Notes: generated from the letters alone by a model not told the origin. Shown: positions 38,416-47,271, counted from the first letter of the stretch. The stretch: DNA of 64,000 nt from Cellvibrio sp. 79 (GCA_003056245.1 MVDH01000001.1:1798716-1862715), one strand, 5' to 3'. Numbers and translations: made by a program.

Positions 38416-39489
38416 TTATGCCCCGCTCGCGGATGTAGTGGCCAGGCGTTGATAAAGGCCCACATATTGCTGGATATTTTTTTCAAGGTTAAAGCCAGTT
38501 GCATAAGCAATCATTTTTTCGCGGCACATTGCATCATTTTTCAGGCGCGGCAAATTTTCGAGCAGCGTTGCTGTCATGTAATCCGGATCGAATTGTTGCC
38601 AGATAAATGCATGGCCGCCCGCTACTTCGGGCAAGCTGGTCATATTGGATGTAAATACCGGTGTTCCAAATTGCATGGCTTCAATGACGGGTAAGCCGAA
38701 ACCCTCAAACATTGACGGAAATAAAAACGCCTTAGCGTGTTGGTAAAGCCAGATTTTTTCCGCGCTACTGATCGGACCGCAAATGTGAACGTTGTTTAAT
38801 TTTAACGCGGCTATTTTTTGGTGTAATTCTTCGATGTAGTCCTTATCGTCCAGATTGCCGCAAATATAAAGGTGATGGTCGGGGATACGTGCCATCACTT
38901 CCAATAATGTGTGAAAATTTTTCTTGCGACGCATGGCGCCGAGTGAAAAAAAGAAGGGCACATCCTGTTGGTAAAACGATGGTTGTGTTGCCGGGTGTTG
39001 CTGGAGGTTTTCCACACAGTTGTAAATGACTTCCACCGGTTTATCATTTAATTTAATGTGTTTCTTTATATCATCGGCCACAAATTGCGAGATGGTTACC
39101 AATGCATCAGCCCGATCTACCCGTTGCTGCAATCGATCCAAATGAAATTTGGCTTTATAGGAATTTTTTTCGTACAGAAAATTGAGATCATGAATTGTGA
39201 TAACCTGGCGGGTATTTGTTGCTTTACGAAGAAAGCGAAAACTCTGGTAAGTAGAATGCCATACATCAACACGCGGTAAGCTCAGGGGAACAAATTTTTG
39301 CCATTTACGCACGGGTACATAACTAATATTTTTCCTGGCAGAAAAACCGTGGTTATGGGGAACCAGGATTTTATAATCGAGTGAAGCATTGGGGTGCGCT
39401 TCAATTCCTTTTAATAAAGAGCGCATCACATTAGCTATGCCGGTATTGGCATAATGAATAAGGCTTGCATCAATAAGTACGCTGGACAT
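38416..39489 (-). CDS. Glycosyltransferase family 4 protein
   Basis: A 357-residue GT-B glycosyltransferase. The C-terminal donor site shows FFSLGAMRRKKNFHTLLE and the EX7E motif region FPSMFEGFGLPVIEAMQFG. Such retaining enzymes use nucleotide-activated sugars to extend LPS core or capsule. The stop codon lies just before the likely start of the kinase-glycosidase gene, so the two are coupled; the upstream TagB-like gene is 13 bp away. Confidence 0.9.
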   Translation of the reverse strand: MSSVLIDASLIHYANTGIANVMRSLLKGIEAHPNASLDYKILVPHNHGFSARKNISYVPVRKWQKFVPLSLPRVDVWHSTYQSFRFLRKATNTRQVITIHDLNFLYEKNSYKAKFHLDRLQQRVDRADALVTISQFVADDIKKHIKLNDKPVEVIYNCVENLQQHPATQPSFYQQDVPFFFSLGAMRRKKNFHTLLEVMARIPDHHLYICGNLDDKDYIEELHQKIAALKLNNVHICGPISSAEKIWLYQHAKAFLFPSMFEGFGLPVIEAMQFGTPVFTSNMTSLPEVAGGHAFIWQQFDPDYMTATLLENLPRLKNDAMCREKMIAYATGFNLEKNIQQYVGLYQRLATTSASGA

Positions 39490-39502
39490 AGTTGGTTTAA
39501 TC

Positions 39503-40525
39503 CTATTTCCAATACTTCATTTTTTGTCTGAGCTTGAATTTACGCCAGAGATTCCAGGGTTTGGTTTTTGGATTTTTTCCTCCCTGTGCAATAAATTCAT
39601 TGATCGCATCCAGAATGCGCTCGGCCGATTTTCCGTCGCGCGTAGGATGAATGTCTGCGCCAAATTGTTCAATCGCGTTCATCAGTTGCGTGGGGCGAGT
39701 CAGTGCTTTGCGAATGGCAGGTTCAAAATCCGCGGGATTATCAATATCGATCAATTGTGGGCCCGGGCGGCGGTTTTTAAACGTGACCACCGGTTTACGT
39801 GTTAACAGGAATTCGCTTAATGCGGAGGATGTATCCGAACACATTACATCAGCATCGGTAAATAATTCCAGAATATTATCTGCATCAGAAAATACGAGAT
39901 TGTCATTTTCCAGTGCTTTGAATTTGCTGCGTATATCCGGGCTCATTTTCGGGTGCAAGGTCACCACCCATTTCCACTCTCCGGTTTGGCTCAAGCGTTT
40001 CACTTCCGGATACAGAATTTCCGCGGCGCTCCATGATGGTGAAAAGGTGGAGTGATAGAGAATGGTCGGGGGATTTTTTACCGGCGGCAGAGCTTTTGGT
40101 AACTGCGAAAAAAAATAATCCAGTTTTGGCCAGCCGGTTTCAACAACATGGAAGTGTTGCAGTTTATTGGCGAGTGCAACGAACTGTCCGGTATCTTTCG
40201 GGCCAGTAGTGCAATACAAATCAAAAAAACCACGGATATAAATATGCCTGGGTTTGCCTGCATCAAAACCATGGAACGTCTGTACCTTAACGCCGGGAAA
40301 AAAATGCGGAACCATATTGTTCGGCGTGATTACGGCAAGCGGATTCCAACGCATCACTTCATCGACAGTTGCCAACACGTGATCATCGTCCTGCAAATCT
40401 TCTGCGCCAGGCCCATTAAAGAACCACGCCACTTTATCGCCGCGCGCTTTTATGGCCGCATCAATCGGGCGCATTATCGCCTGGGTGTAGCGCTCTGAAC
40501 CATAAAATAAATAGTGTTTGCTCAT
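39503..40525 (-). CDS. CDP-glycerol glycerophosphotransferase (TagB/TagF)-like protein
   Basis: The 340-residue protein fits the CDP-glycerol glycerophosphotransferase family: a GT-B fold with QTFHGFDAGKP in the N-terminal half, TGWPKLDYF, LYHSTFSPSW and VTLHPKMSPDI, and the C-terminal DVMCSDTSSALSEFLLTRKPVV. In Gram-positives these enzymes prime or polymerise teichoic acid; Gram-negative members act in capsule or LPS synthesis. It lacks the long N-terminal part of TagF. Its neighbours include two LTA-synthase-like enzymes, which suggests a phospho-polyol substituent on the surface glycan. No CDP-glycerol synthesis gene is in the window. Confidence 0.82.
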   Translation of the reverse strand: MSKHYLFYGSERYTQAIMRPIDAAIKARGDKVAWFFNGPGAEDLQDDDHVLATVDEVMRWNPLAVITPNNMVPHFFPGVKVQTFHGFDAGKPRHIYIRGFFDLYCTTGPKDTGQFVALANKLQHFHVVETGWPKLDYFFSQLPKALPPVKNPPTILYHSTFSPSWSAAEILYPEVKRLSQTGEWKWVVTLHPKMSPDIRSKFKALENDNLVFSDADNILELFTDADVMCSDTSSALSEFLLTRKPVVTFKNRRPGPQLIDIDNPADFEPAIRKALTRPTQLMNAIEQFGADIHPTRDGKSAERILDAINEFIAQGGKNPKTKPWNLWRKFKLRQKMKYWK

Positions 40526-40562
40526 GGTGATATCCCAGGCGAGTAAATTCTTTGCAGTGTGA

Positions 40563-42410
40563 TTAGTTGCTTTTTAGAAATCGCGACATATGTTCAATAG
40601 TGTCGGCAAGAATTTTTGGAGGAAGCTCCAGATTCTCTACCGGATCGTAATTCTGGTCGACCACATCTATATCGCCAATCGGGTCGATGAGATAGAGGTA
40701 GTTATCATACAGGATCGCCCGGTCGGTCCAAGACTCCATTAGTAAACCCCTCTCCAAGTTTGTTCCATTTGTCAGCAATGATTGCCCGGTTGAATAATCA
40801 CTGGTGGGGTTGCTGCATCCAAAGGCTTCGCTTAGCAAGCTGGGCAGCATATCTTCATGGCTGGTTAGTCGGGTGATGCTGGCGGGTTCTTTCCCGGGCC
40901 ACAACAGAAGTAAAGGAACTTTGGTTTGCCAATGGCTGAAGTTACCGTTGTGGCCCCAGAAGTTTTTATGCAGTTCATTGAACTCCTGGCCGTGGTCACT
41001 GGTGATAATTACCAGGGTATTGTGCAAGCGCTGTTGGGCGGCCAGCTCATCCAGTATTTGTTTAATCAAACCATCGACAAAATGGGCAGTGGTTTTGTAC
41101 AGGTTGAGAAAGGGGACGGGATCATAGTTGTTGTTTAATTCCAGGTAGTTAACTTTCTCCAGCATTGGCTCAAAACGCCGTGGATAATCTTGTGGTATTC
41201 CGAAGCCATGTGGTGCATCAAAAAATAAAAAACCAAAGAACGGTTCATTGGCTGGTTGTGCTTTTAAATCGCGGATAAAACGCTCGGTAATGTCGATATC
41301 ATTCGCCGCACTGTTTTTGTATTGACCGGATTGTAATTGATCGCGCAGCGCGGAAAAGATGGTGCGATCAAATTCAGGGAAGGTGAGGGTGCTGCTGCCA
41401 TAAATAAAATGCTTGTAATCCAGTTTTTGCGTCACATCAAATAAAACACTACCTCGTTCGGCGGCGAGCATAGGTTTCCAATAACTGCCGGAAATGCCAT
41501 AGAACATACTGAACAAACCATAGCGCGTGGAATTGCTGGTACTAAAATGATTTTCGAAGGAGAGCGCCTGGTTTTTTAATTGAAAGCTATTGGGCATTAC
41601 TTCTGCGTTTAATTGATCAAAACGCAAGGAATCCACGACCAGCATTAAAATGTTTAATTTTTCTGCGGGCGCACACTGCAGCGGTGCTGCCGGATATTTT
41701 AAGCCATCGGCAGTATTCGCTTTTAGTTTGGCTGACTGCTCTTTGACCTCAAAGCCCATTTTTTCCAGCGATGAACGCATAGTGGTAGTTGGCATCCAGG
41801 GGATATAGCGATTTTGCGCAGTAAGATTATTCCAACCAAACGCATCGGCGCAGCCACTTAATAATTGCAATCCAATATAGCTCGTCAGGAAAAAACCAAT
41901 GTAGTGTCGACTACTCCATGACTGTATCCGGGAAATTTTGTGGCTGAGCGCAATTAGCAGCCGCTGGCCGAGTAAAACACTTATTAAAATGGCTGCGATT
42001 GACACCCACATCTGCCATGAAAATGCGATGTTTTCCAACAAGGCGCCACTGAGTAATAAATTAATCACCATGCCATTTAAGTGGAAATGATAGAGGCTAA
42101 ATACCTTGACGTTCGTGATAACAATTAATTGTGCAAGCGCAAATAAAATAATTGCCAGCGTCACACGGTGTTTACGCAAGCGCAGTAAAAAACTCAATAC
42201 CAATATGCATAAGGTGACTGCAAAAGATAGTACCGCAAAGTGGATAACCATTCCGGCAACGAGATAAACCTGGGCTCCCAGTGAAAGAGGCCATTGGCTA
42301 TGCCATAAAGTGACAAAGGCCATGATGATGGCATTGATGAATGTGAAGGGAGCAAGCCAGCGACTATCTTGATAAGGGGTGGTCGCTTCCTTGGAAAAAA
42401 CCAAAGTCAT
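40563..42410 (-). CDS. PbgA/YejM (LapC)-like inner-membrane sulfatase-fold protein
   Basis: 615 residues with five predicted N-terminal membrane segments of the DUF3413 type (FSLYHFHLNGMVINLLLSG is a family hallmark) and a periplasmic sulfatase-like domain (about 260-560) with LMLVVDSLRFDQ, TSNSTRYGLFSMFYG and ITSDHGQEFNE. In enterobacteria the homologue senses periplasmic LPS and restrains LpxC turnover through LapB. Unlike the E. coli protein, the metal-site motifs look largely intact here, so an enzymatic role is possible. It sits between waaC and the TagB-like gene. AGGAAG lies nine bases before the ATG. Confidence 0.87.
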   Translation of the reverse strand: MTLVFSKEATTPYQDSRWLAPFTFINAIIMAFVTLWHSQWPLSLGAQVYLVAGMVIHFAVLSFAVTLCILVLSFLLRLRKHRVTLAIILFALAQLIVITNVKVFSLYHFHLNGMVINLLLSGALLENIAFSWQMWVSIAAILISVLLGQRLLIALSHKISRIQSWSSRHYIGFFLTSYIGLQLLSGCADAFGWNNLTAQNRYIPWMPTTTMRSSLEKMGFEVKEQSAKLKANTADGLKYPAAPLQCAPAEKLNILMLVVDSLRFDQLNAEVMPNSFQLKNQALSFENHFSTSNSTRYGLFSMFYGISGSYWKPMLAAERGSVLFDVTQKLDYKHFIYGSSTLTFPEFDRTIFSALRDQLQSGQYKNSAANDIDITERFIRDLKAQPANEPFFGFLFFDAPHGFGIPQDYPRRFEPMLEKVNYLELNNNYDPVPFLNLYKTTAHFVDGLIKQILDELAAQQRLHNTLVIITSDHGQEFNELHKNFWGHNGNFSHWQTKVPLLLLWPGKEPASITRLTSHEDMLPSLLSEAFGCSNPTSDYSTGQSLLTNGTNLERGLLMESWTDRAILYDNYLYLIDPIGDIDVVDQNYDPVENLELPPKILADTIEHMSRFLKSN

Positions 42411-42436
42411 AGTGGAAAACTTCCTTTGAAAATAAA

Positions 42437-43468
42437 TTAGTGCAATGAAATTTTCTTTTGCAGCTCAGCCCAAACCTGTGCGGCTTTGATGCTGGTCATA
42501 CATTGCGGGGTATCTATGCTGTGTTCCGGCAGCCATTTGCAGTGCCGTTTGTGGCAAGGCATACACTCAAGAGGATTATCCATTTGCAGGTTGTGTGTAT
42601 GTTCGCCAATCAAACCTACTTTGGTGGGTGATGTTGCGCCATAAAGTGCGATAGTGGCTGTTTCCAGGGCACCGGCGAGATGGGAAAAACCGGTATCCAG
42701 GCCGATGACGCCTGCAGCTTCCACCAGTTTTTCAGCGATTGTGGTAATGGATAAGCGCCGCTCCGGGCGCGTAGCTCCCGGGCAACTGGCAATAATGCCA
42801 TCAGCGATGGCTTGCTCTTCCGGGCTGCCCCAAATAATTTCCACTTCAAAGTTTGCCGTTAATGCAATTTGCGTTAATGCTTTCCACTCATTGGCGGCCC
42901 ATAATTTGGTGACCCAACTAGTACCAATAATAAAAATTAATTTGCGTGGATTTTTTTTGATGTGGGTAAAATTCTGGTTGATCCCAAAGTTTAATTTTTC
43001 ACCCGGCGTATAACCCAGCACCTTGCCAATCAATTGGCGAGTGCGTTCTACCGCATGTTGTTCTTTATCAACCTGATGCTGGATTTTATAAAACCAATGG
43101 GTAATTGCTTCGCGGGCCGAATGTTTATCGTAGCCGTGGATCGCTGCGCTTTTTGCACATCTGGCAATAACCGCGCTTTTTAACAGCCCTTGCGCATCAA
43201 TTACAATGTCATAATTTTCCTGCCGCAATTCCCGTCGCCAGGTTTTAAATTCTTGCCACGCAGTTCTATTGCGTTGCTTTACCCAGCGGCGCAAATGAAT
43301 CGGGATTACTTTGTGTACCGCAGGGTGCCAAGCCACAATTTCCTTAAAGCTGTCTTCGACAACCCAATCTATTTGCGCGTCAGGAAAATTTTTCCTGAGA
43401 TCGCTAATGGCAGGGAATGTGTGAAAAATATCGCCCATGGAGGACATTTTAATTAGCAGGATTTTCAT
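42437..43468 (-). CDS. waaC: LPS heptosyltransferase I
   Basis: Adds the first heptose to Kdo2-lipid A at the cytosolic face of the inner membrane. The 343-residue GT9 protein has the family N-terminus MKILLIKMSSMGDIFHTFPAISDLR and the C-terminal donor site GLDTGFSHLAGALETATIALYGATSP. A Cys/His-rich tail (CMPCHKRHCKW) near the C-terminus is shared by other GT9 members. The start overlaps the stop of a tiny upstream ORF (ATGA). This anchors the operon to LPS core synthesis. Confidence 0.93.
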   Translation of the reverse strand: MKILLIKMSSMGDIFHTFPAISDLRKNFPDAQIDWVVEDSFKEIVAWHPAVHKVIPIHLRRWVKQRNRTAWQEFKTWRRELRQENYDIVIDAQGLLKSAVIARCAKSAAIHGYDKHSAREAITHWFYKIQHQVDKEQHAVERTRQLIGKVLGYTPGEKLNFGINQNFTHIKKNPRKLIFIIGTSWVTKLWAANEWKALTQIALTANFEVEIIWGSPEEQAIADGIIASCPGATRPERRLSITTIAEKLVEAAGVIGLDTGFSHLAGALETATIALYGATSPTKVGLIGEHTHNLQMDNPLECMPCHKRHCKWLPEHSIDTPQCMTSIKAAQVWAELQKKISLH

Positions 43469-43578
43469 GCATTTGATCCCGGTAATTTATCCAGCAGGCA
43501 TCGGAATAGTGCAAATTGCTTGCGCAATTTGCTATAGGTGACGGAAGGGATTAATCCCATGCTTTTTGCAAACGGCAT
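43465..43578 (-). CDS. Possible 37-residue small protein coupled to waaC
   Basis: A small ORF (begins MPFAKSMGLIPSVTYSKLR, basic, ends CLLDKLPGSNA) fills the gap between the DUF6165 gene and waaC. Its TGA overlaps the waaC ATG in an ATGA junction and it starts eight bases after the DUF6165 stop, as coupled genes do. No ribosome-binding site is evident and I recognise no family. It may be a true small protein, a leader that couples translation, or the remnant of a longer gene. Confidence 0.35.
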   Translation of the reverse strand: MPFAKSMGLIPSVTYSKLRKQFALFRCLLDKLPGSNA

Positions 43579-43585
43579 GTAAAAA

Positions 43586-43981
43586 TTATTGATAATTCTT
43601 GTAGGATTTTTCTTCGATCAACTCAGAGCCGAAGGCGAGGTTGATATCTTTTTTTACTGCGGCACGTTTGTCGTTGGTGAAATAAACCGCACGCGCCAAC
43701 TGGATAAATTTATCGCTGAAATCTTTATCGCGCTCGCAATCGCGAATGTCATCTTCAATGACCCACAATTCCTGATTGATATCCCGCAAGGATTTTTTCA
43801 GTGGTTCCAGTTTGGTTTTGCCTGCCGCATCCAGCAAATTATTGACTTTGTCATTAAGGATGTTCAGCTCATGGGTAACATTTTTGAGTTTGGTTTCATC
43901 GCCGATATGGACTGCTTTGATTTCCAGAATGGTGATTTTATCGATCAACTCGCCAAGGGAGATGGGGGCCTGGATTAGCAT
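43586..43981 (-). CDS. DUF6165 family protein
   Basis: 131 residues, largely alpha-helical with charged heptad-like stretches (about 25-100). It starts MLIQAPISLGELIDKITILEIK, the conserved opening of the DUF6165 family as I recall it. No signal peptide or membrane segment. The function is not known; members are often next to LPS and glycosyltransferase genes, as here where it opens the waaC operon. Confidence 0.75.
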   Translation of the reverse strand: MLIQAPISLGELIDKITILEIKAVHIGDETKLKNVTHELNILNDKVNNLLDAAGKTKLEPLKKSLRDINQELWVIEDDIRDCERDKDFSDKFIQLARAVYFTNDKRAAVKKDINLAFGSELIEEKSYKNYQ

Positions 43982-44062
43982 GGGTGTGTTCTCTACGGAA
44001 TTTTTTGAGGTCGCGATTCTAGCAAATCCGGCAGCAGTATTGTTATGCCCTGTTGAATTTGG

Positions 44063-44755
44063 CTATTTGCCACAGGTGCGATTAGCCGGTACTGCGACAT
44101 CCATCAATGTCGGGTTGGGGAGCTCCAGGTTGTGCATAAAATCCACATAAGCGTCGAGGCTGCCAAGTTGCAAGCGCGGATTATGTTGCTTTTCCTCGCC
44201 AATGGTACTGATTTGCCAGCCTTTGTAGTCATGCGCGGGGTAAACCCAGGTGTGATCGGGCAGGGTCAGTAATTTATCGAACAGGCTGTGATATTGCGCG
44301 GTGGCGCTGCCGTTTTGGAAATCGGTGCGGCCTGTGCTGCGGATTAGTAAGGTATCACCGGTAAAGACACAGGATTGGCCACCATGTTCCAGCAAATAAC
44401 AATAGGAGTCATCGGTATGGCCAGGCGTGTAGATCGCCTTTAGTAGCAGTTTGCCCACCGGGATCAGGTCACCGTCTTTTAATCCCGTTGATACACAGGG
44501 TGAATGCGCTTCTTCCCCCAGTAGGGTTTTGCAGCCGGTGGCATCGCGCAGTTCACCGGCGCCGGTAATGTGGTCGGCGTGGGTATGGGTATCCAGTACG
44601 TACACTAGTTGCAGGTCCAGTTCGTCCAGCAGCTGCACATATTTCGGGACTTCACTTTTGACGGTATCGATCAACGCTGCCGCGCGGGTTTCTGTGCAGC
44701 CCAGCAGGTAAGTGTAAGTAGACGATTCACGCTCAAACAGCTGACGGAAAATCAT
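44063..44755 (-). CDS. ETHE1-like persulfide (sulfur) dioxygenase, metallo-beta-lactamase fold
   Basis: A 230-residue cytosolic protein with THTHADHITGA (the iron-binding HxHxDH motif), TPGHTDDSYCY, FTGDTLLIRSTGRTDFQ and YPAHDYKGW, the set found in ETHE1-type enzymes that oxidise glutathione persulfide to sulfite. A glyoxalase II role is less likely given the FTGDTLLIRSTGR motif. I prefer the ATG at 44755, six bases after GAGGG, over one two codons upstream that abuts it. The rhodanese gene lies 39 bp upstream on the same strand; together they look like a sulfide/persulfide detoxification unit. Confidence 0.87.
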   Translation of the reverse strand: MIFRQLFERESSTYTYLLGCTETRAAALIDTVKSEVPKYVQLLDELDLQLVYVLDTHTHADHITGAGELRDATGCKTLLGEEAHSPCVSTGLKDGDLIPVGKLLLKAIYTPGHTDDSYCYLLEHGGQSCVFTGDTLLIRSTGRTDFQNGSATAQYHSLFDKLLTLPDHTWVYPAHDYKGWQISTIGEEKQHNPRLQLGSLDAYVDFMHNLELPNPTLMDVAVPANRTCGK

Positions 44756-44794
44756 ATTCATCCCTCTTTATATAGGTAACACTGAATAAATCGG

Positions 44795-45322
44795 TTAGCG
44801 ATTCCAGGGCATGCGTGCGAGCAGTAAACCCATCATGCAGGTATCGGTGATTCCCGCAAACATCAGGCCTGCGCCGACAAATCCGGAAAGCCCGAAAAAT
44901 CCGCTGTTCACCTGAAATCCCAAAATCACACCCAACAACACCAGAAAACCGGCAACGATGCGCACTTGTCGTTCCAGTGATATAGCACCTTTGCCTTGGT
45001 TTAAGGGGATACCCGCCGCTTTTATAGCGTTGATGCCGCCCTCTATCACAATCAATTCTGCATCGATTTTTCCCTGCAATTGCCCGGCGGCCATTTCGGC
45101 GCGCTTACCGCCCTGGCATAACAAATAAATAGGGTTGCCATTTTTACCGTTGCTGCTGATTTCCTGTTGCAAGCGCTCGGTAGTTAATTCATGCAAGGGA
45201 ATATGCAGGCTGCCGGGCAAGCTGGATGCTTTCACTTCGGCCGCGGTGCGCACATCCAGAATGCAGGTGGCGGCGGTTTTATTTGCCATTAATTCTTGTG
45301 GATGAATATGTTTGTGGCCCAT
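44795..45322 (-). CDS. Membrane-bound rhodanese (YgaP-like) with C-terminal DUF2892 domain
   Basis: 175 residues: a rhodanese domain (about 5-105) with LDVRTAAE and the active-site loop LLCQGGKRAEMA (catalytic Cys), followed by two membrane segments (about 120-165) of the DUF2892 type (RQVRIVAGFLVLLGVILG). E. coli YgaP has the same design. It would carry sulfane sulfur at the membrane and hand it to or from the persulfide dioxygenase encoded downstream. GGAGGG lies just before the ATG. Confidence 0.87.
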   Translation of the reverse strand: MGHKHIHPQELMANKTAATCILDVRTAAEVKASSLPGSLHIPLHELTTERLQQEISSNGKNGNPIYLLCQGGKRAEMAAGQLQGKIDAELIVIEGGINAIKAAGIPLNQGKGAISLERQVRIVAGFLVLLGVILGFQVNSGFFGLSGFVGAGLMFAGITDTCMMGLLLARMPWNR

Positions 45323-45494
45323 AAGCCCTCCGCTTCAACTGTCGATGCAGCGCACATAAAGTATGGGGCAGTATGCTATCAGCATTCAGGAAATTTCCAG
45401 CGTTAAGGGAAGCGGCGGCTGTCCTGTCATATTAATGACATCGAAATCGGGTAGGTTTCGCGCGAGGCAATGCCTGACTGACGAGGGTTTTACG

Positions 45495-46319
45495 ATGAAA
45501 TTAAAACAGTTGCCGAAGTCATTGCTGATGGCTTATCGACTGAAGGGATTGGATAGTCGCGCGCTGGACCGGCGCAGTAATTCGACGCTACCGGTCATTA
45601 TTTCGCTCACCTCTATTCCATCCCGCTTGAAGGCGGTAGCACTCACTGTGCGCAGCTTATTAGCGCAGGAAACTCCCGCTACCAAAATTATCCTGTGGTT
45701 GAACACCAGCTTACGCCAGCAAATCCCGCGCGCCTTGCTTGAATTGCAAGGCGATATTTTTACCATTGAATATGTTGATTTAACCTGTCCCCATCGCAAG
45801 TTGATCCATGCGCTGGAACGTTATCCCGACCAAATTATAGTGACCTGCGACGATGACCTGATGTATCCGGCTGACTGGCTGTATCGGCTTTATCAGGATC
45901 ACCTGCGCTACCCGCACGCCATCATTGCCCATGAATGTCGCAAAATTGAATTTGAGCAATGCGGTTTGCCCAAGCCCTATCATCAGTGGCCGGTGGAGGC
46001 AGGGTGTGATTTGACCGATCCCTGGTTTATGTCCATCGGGTATGGCGGGGTGCTTTATCCACCGAATGCATTGCATAGGGATGTACAACAGCGTGATTTG
46101 TTTTTGGCATTAACCCCGCGTGCTGATGATTTATGGTTTAAGGCAATGTCACTGATGGCAGGAACAGAAGTGCGTCGCTCGTCGGTTCCGGGGTGTAAAC
46201 CGATTCCAATTATTGGTACCCAGAAGGTGGCGTTAAAGCGAACCAATGTGCGCGGTGAAGGTAATACCGAGCAATGGCGGGCGCTTTATGCGCATTACGA
46301 TTTGCAGCGTTTTCGCTGA
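45495..46319 (+). CDS. Glycosyltransferase-like protein
   Basis: A 274-residue GT-A-like protein. PVIISLTSIPSRLKAVALTVRSLLAQ looks like the N-terminal nucleotide-binding strand and helix, and VTCDDDLMYP supplies a DxD-type metal site. DDLWFKAMSLMAG resembles the acceptor-binding region of related enzymes. It is probably involved in surface glycan synthesis; the sugar is unknown. I start it at the ATG at 45495 after GAGGG; the frame is open back to 45363, but that part does not resemble the family. It converges with the next glycosyltransferase, 28 bp away. Confidence 0.75.
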   Translation: MKLKQLPKSLLMAYRLKGLDSRALDRRSNSTLPVIISLTSIPSRLKAVALTVRSLLAQETPATKIILWLNTSLRQQIPRALLELQGDIFTIEYVDLTCPHRKLIHALERYPDQIIVTCDDDLMYPADWLYRLYQDHLRYPHAIIAHECRKIEFEQCGLPKPYHQWPVEAGCDLTDPWFMSIGYGGVLYPPNALHRDVQQRDLFLALTPRADDLWFKAMSLMAGTEVRRSSVPGCKPIPIIGTQKVALKRTNVRGEGNTEQWRALYAHYDLQRFR

Positions 46320-46347
46320 GTGGGGATGATCTGTTCGGTGATCAAGC

Positions 46348-47271
46348 TTAAACAGTTGCCGCTTTAGGGTTTTTGGGGTGAGTGAACGACCGGTCAGGCG
46401 CTGGTGTTTTTGCCGCAAATGCAACTGATGGCAGCGATGTTTTGGTCATGCCATTCGGCGTCCAATAAAGTCCCAGCCGTTTTACTTCTGCGCGAATGGC
46501 GTAGTTTTTCGCCCAGGTTTCCGGTGTGTCATAGGAGCGCGGGTGATCGAGATGCAAACAACTAACGCTATAGCGCACCTGCTTACCTTTTAACCCCAGG
46601 TTGTATAGCCGCTCACCCAATTCCCGATCCAGGCCGCCGTACTGCATATCCTCATTAAAACCGTTGCAAGCGCGGATTGCTTCCGTCCAGGTGGAGCTGT
46701 TCATTCCGTTCCAGGTGGATTTGGTGGGGGTAATGTTATTCAGCAGATATTTCAGCCATTGGCTTTTTAATAATTTCCATAACTTATAGCTGTACTTTTG
46801 GCCGTTAGCGGTCAGCCAGCTAATAGAAAAGGGGATGCCTGCCTGTATGTCGTGTGTGCGGATGGCAGTGGAGGCGGCCATCGTTAATTTCACATAGCCA
46901 CCGGAGAGAAAATAACCCGGGCGTGCCAGTTGTCCATGTTTGGCAACAAAATCGGGTTCCGGGATGCAATCGCCATCGGTAAAAATCAGGTAATCGCAGT
47001 CGGTATGAAAAATCACCTTGTTGAGGATCTGGCATTTGCGAAAGCCGCGATCTTCATGCCACACATGGTCGATATCCAGTTTCCCACGCTGTTTGAATTT
47101 CTCAATGACTGCGCGTGTTGCGTCGCCCGAGCCATCGTCGGCAATCAAAATACGAAAGTCATTAACACTTTGCGCTTCGTAACCCGCCAATACTTTTTCC
47201 AGCCAGGCGGGCTGATTGTAGGTGGTGATCACTACACCAATATTTTCCGGGGAATAGGCGTTGGTTTTCAT
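46348..47271 (-). CDS. Glycosyltransferase family 2 with galactosyltransferase-like C-terminal domain
   Basis: 307 residues: GVVITTYNQPAWLEKVLAG at the N-terminus, IADDGSGDAT, the DxD-type FTDGDCIPEPDF, and a C-terminal glyco_transf_7C-like segment (WNGMNSSTWTEAIRACNGF, GGLDRELGERL). It probably adds a sugar to LPS core or a surface glycan. The ATG at 47271, nine bases after GGAG, fits the domain start; the ORF is open to 47391 but the extra residues look non-coding. Confidence 0.85.
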   Translation of the reverse strand: MKTNAYSPENIGVVITTYNQPAWLEKVLAGYEAQSVNDFRILIADDGSGDATRAVIEKFKQRGKLDIDHVWHEDRGFRKCQILNKVIFHTDCDYLIFTDGDCIPEPDFVAKHGQLARPGYFLSGGYVKLTMAASTAIRTHDIQAGIPFSISWLTANGQKYSYKLWKLLKSQWLKYLLNNITPTKSTWNGMNSSTWTEAIRACNGFNEDMQYGGLDRELGERLYNLGLKGKQVRYSVSCLHLDHPRSYDTPETWAKNYAIRAEVKRLGLYWTPNGMTKTSLPSVAFAAKTPAPDRSFTHPKNPKAATV

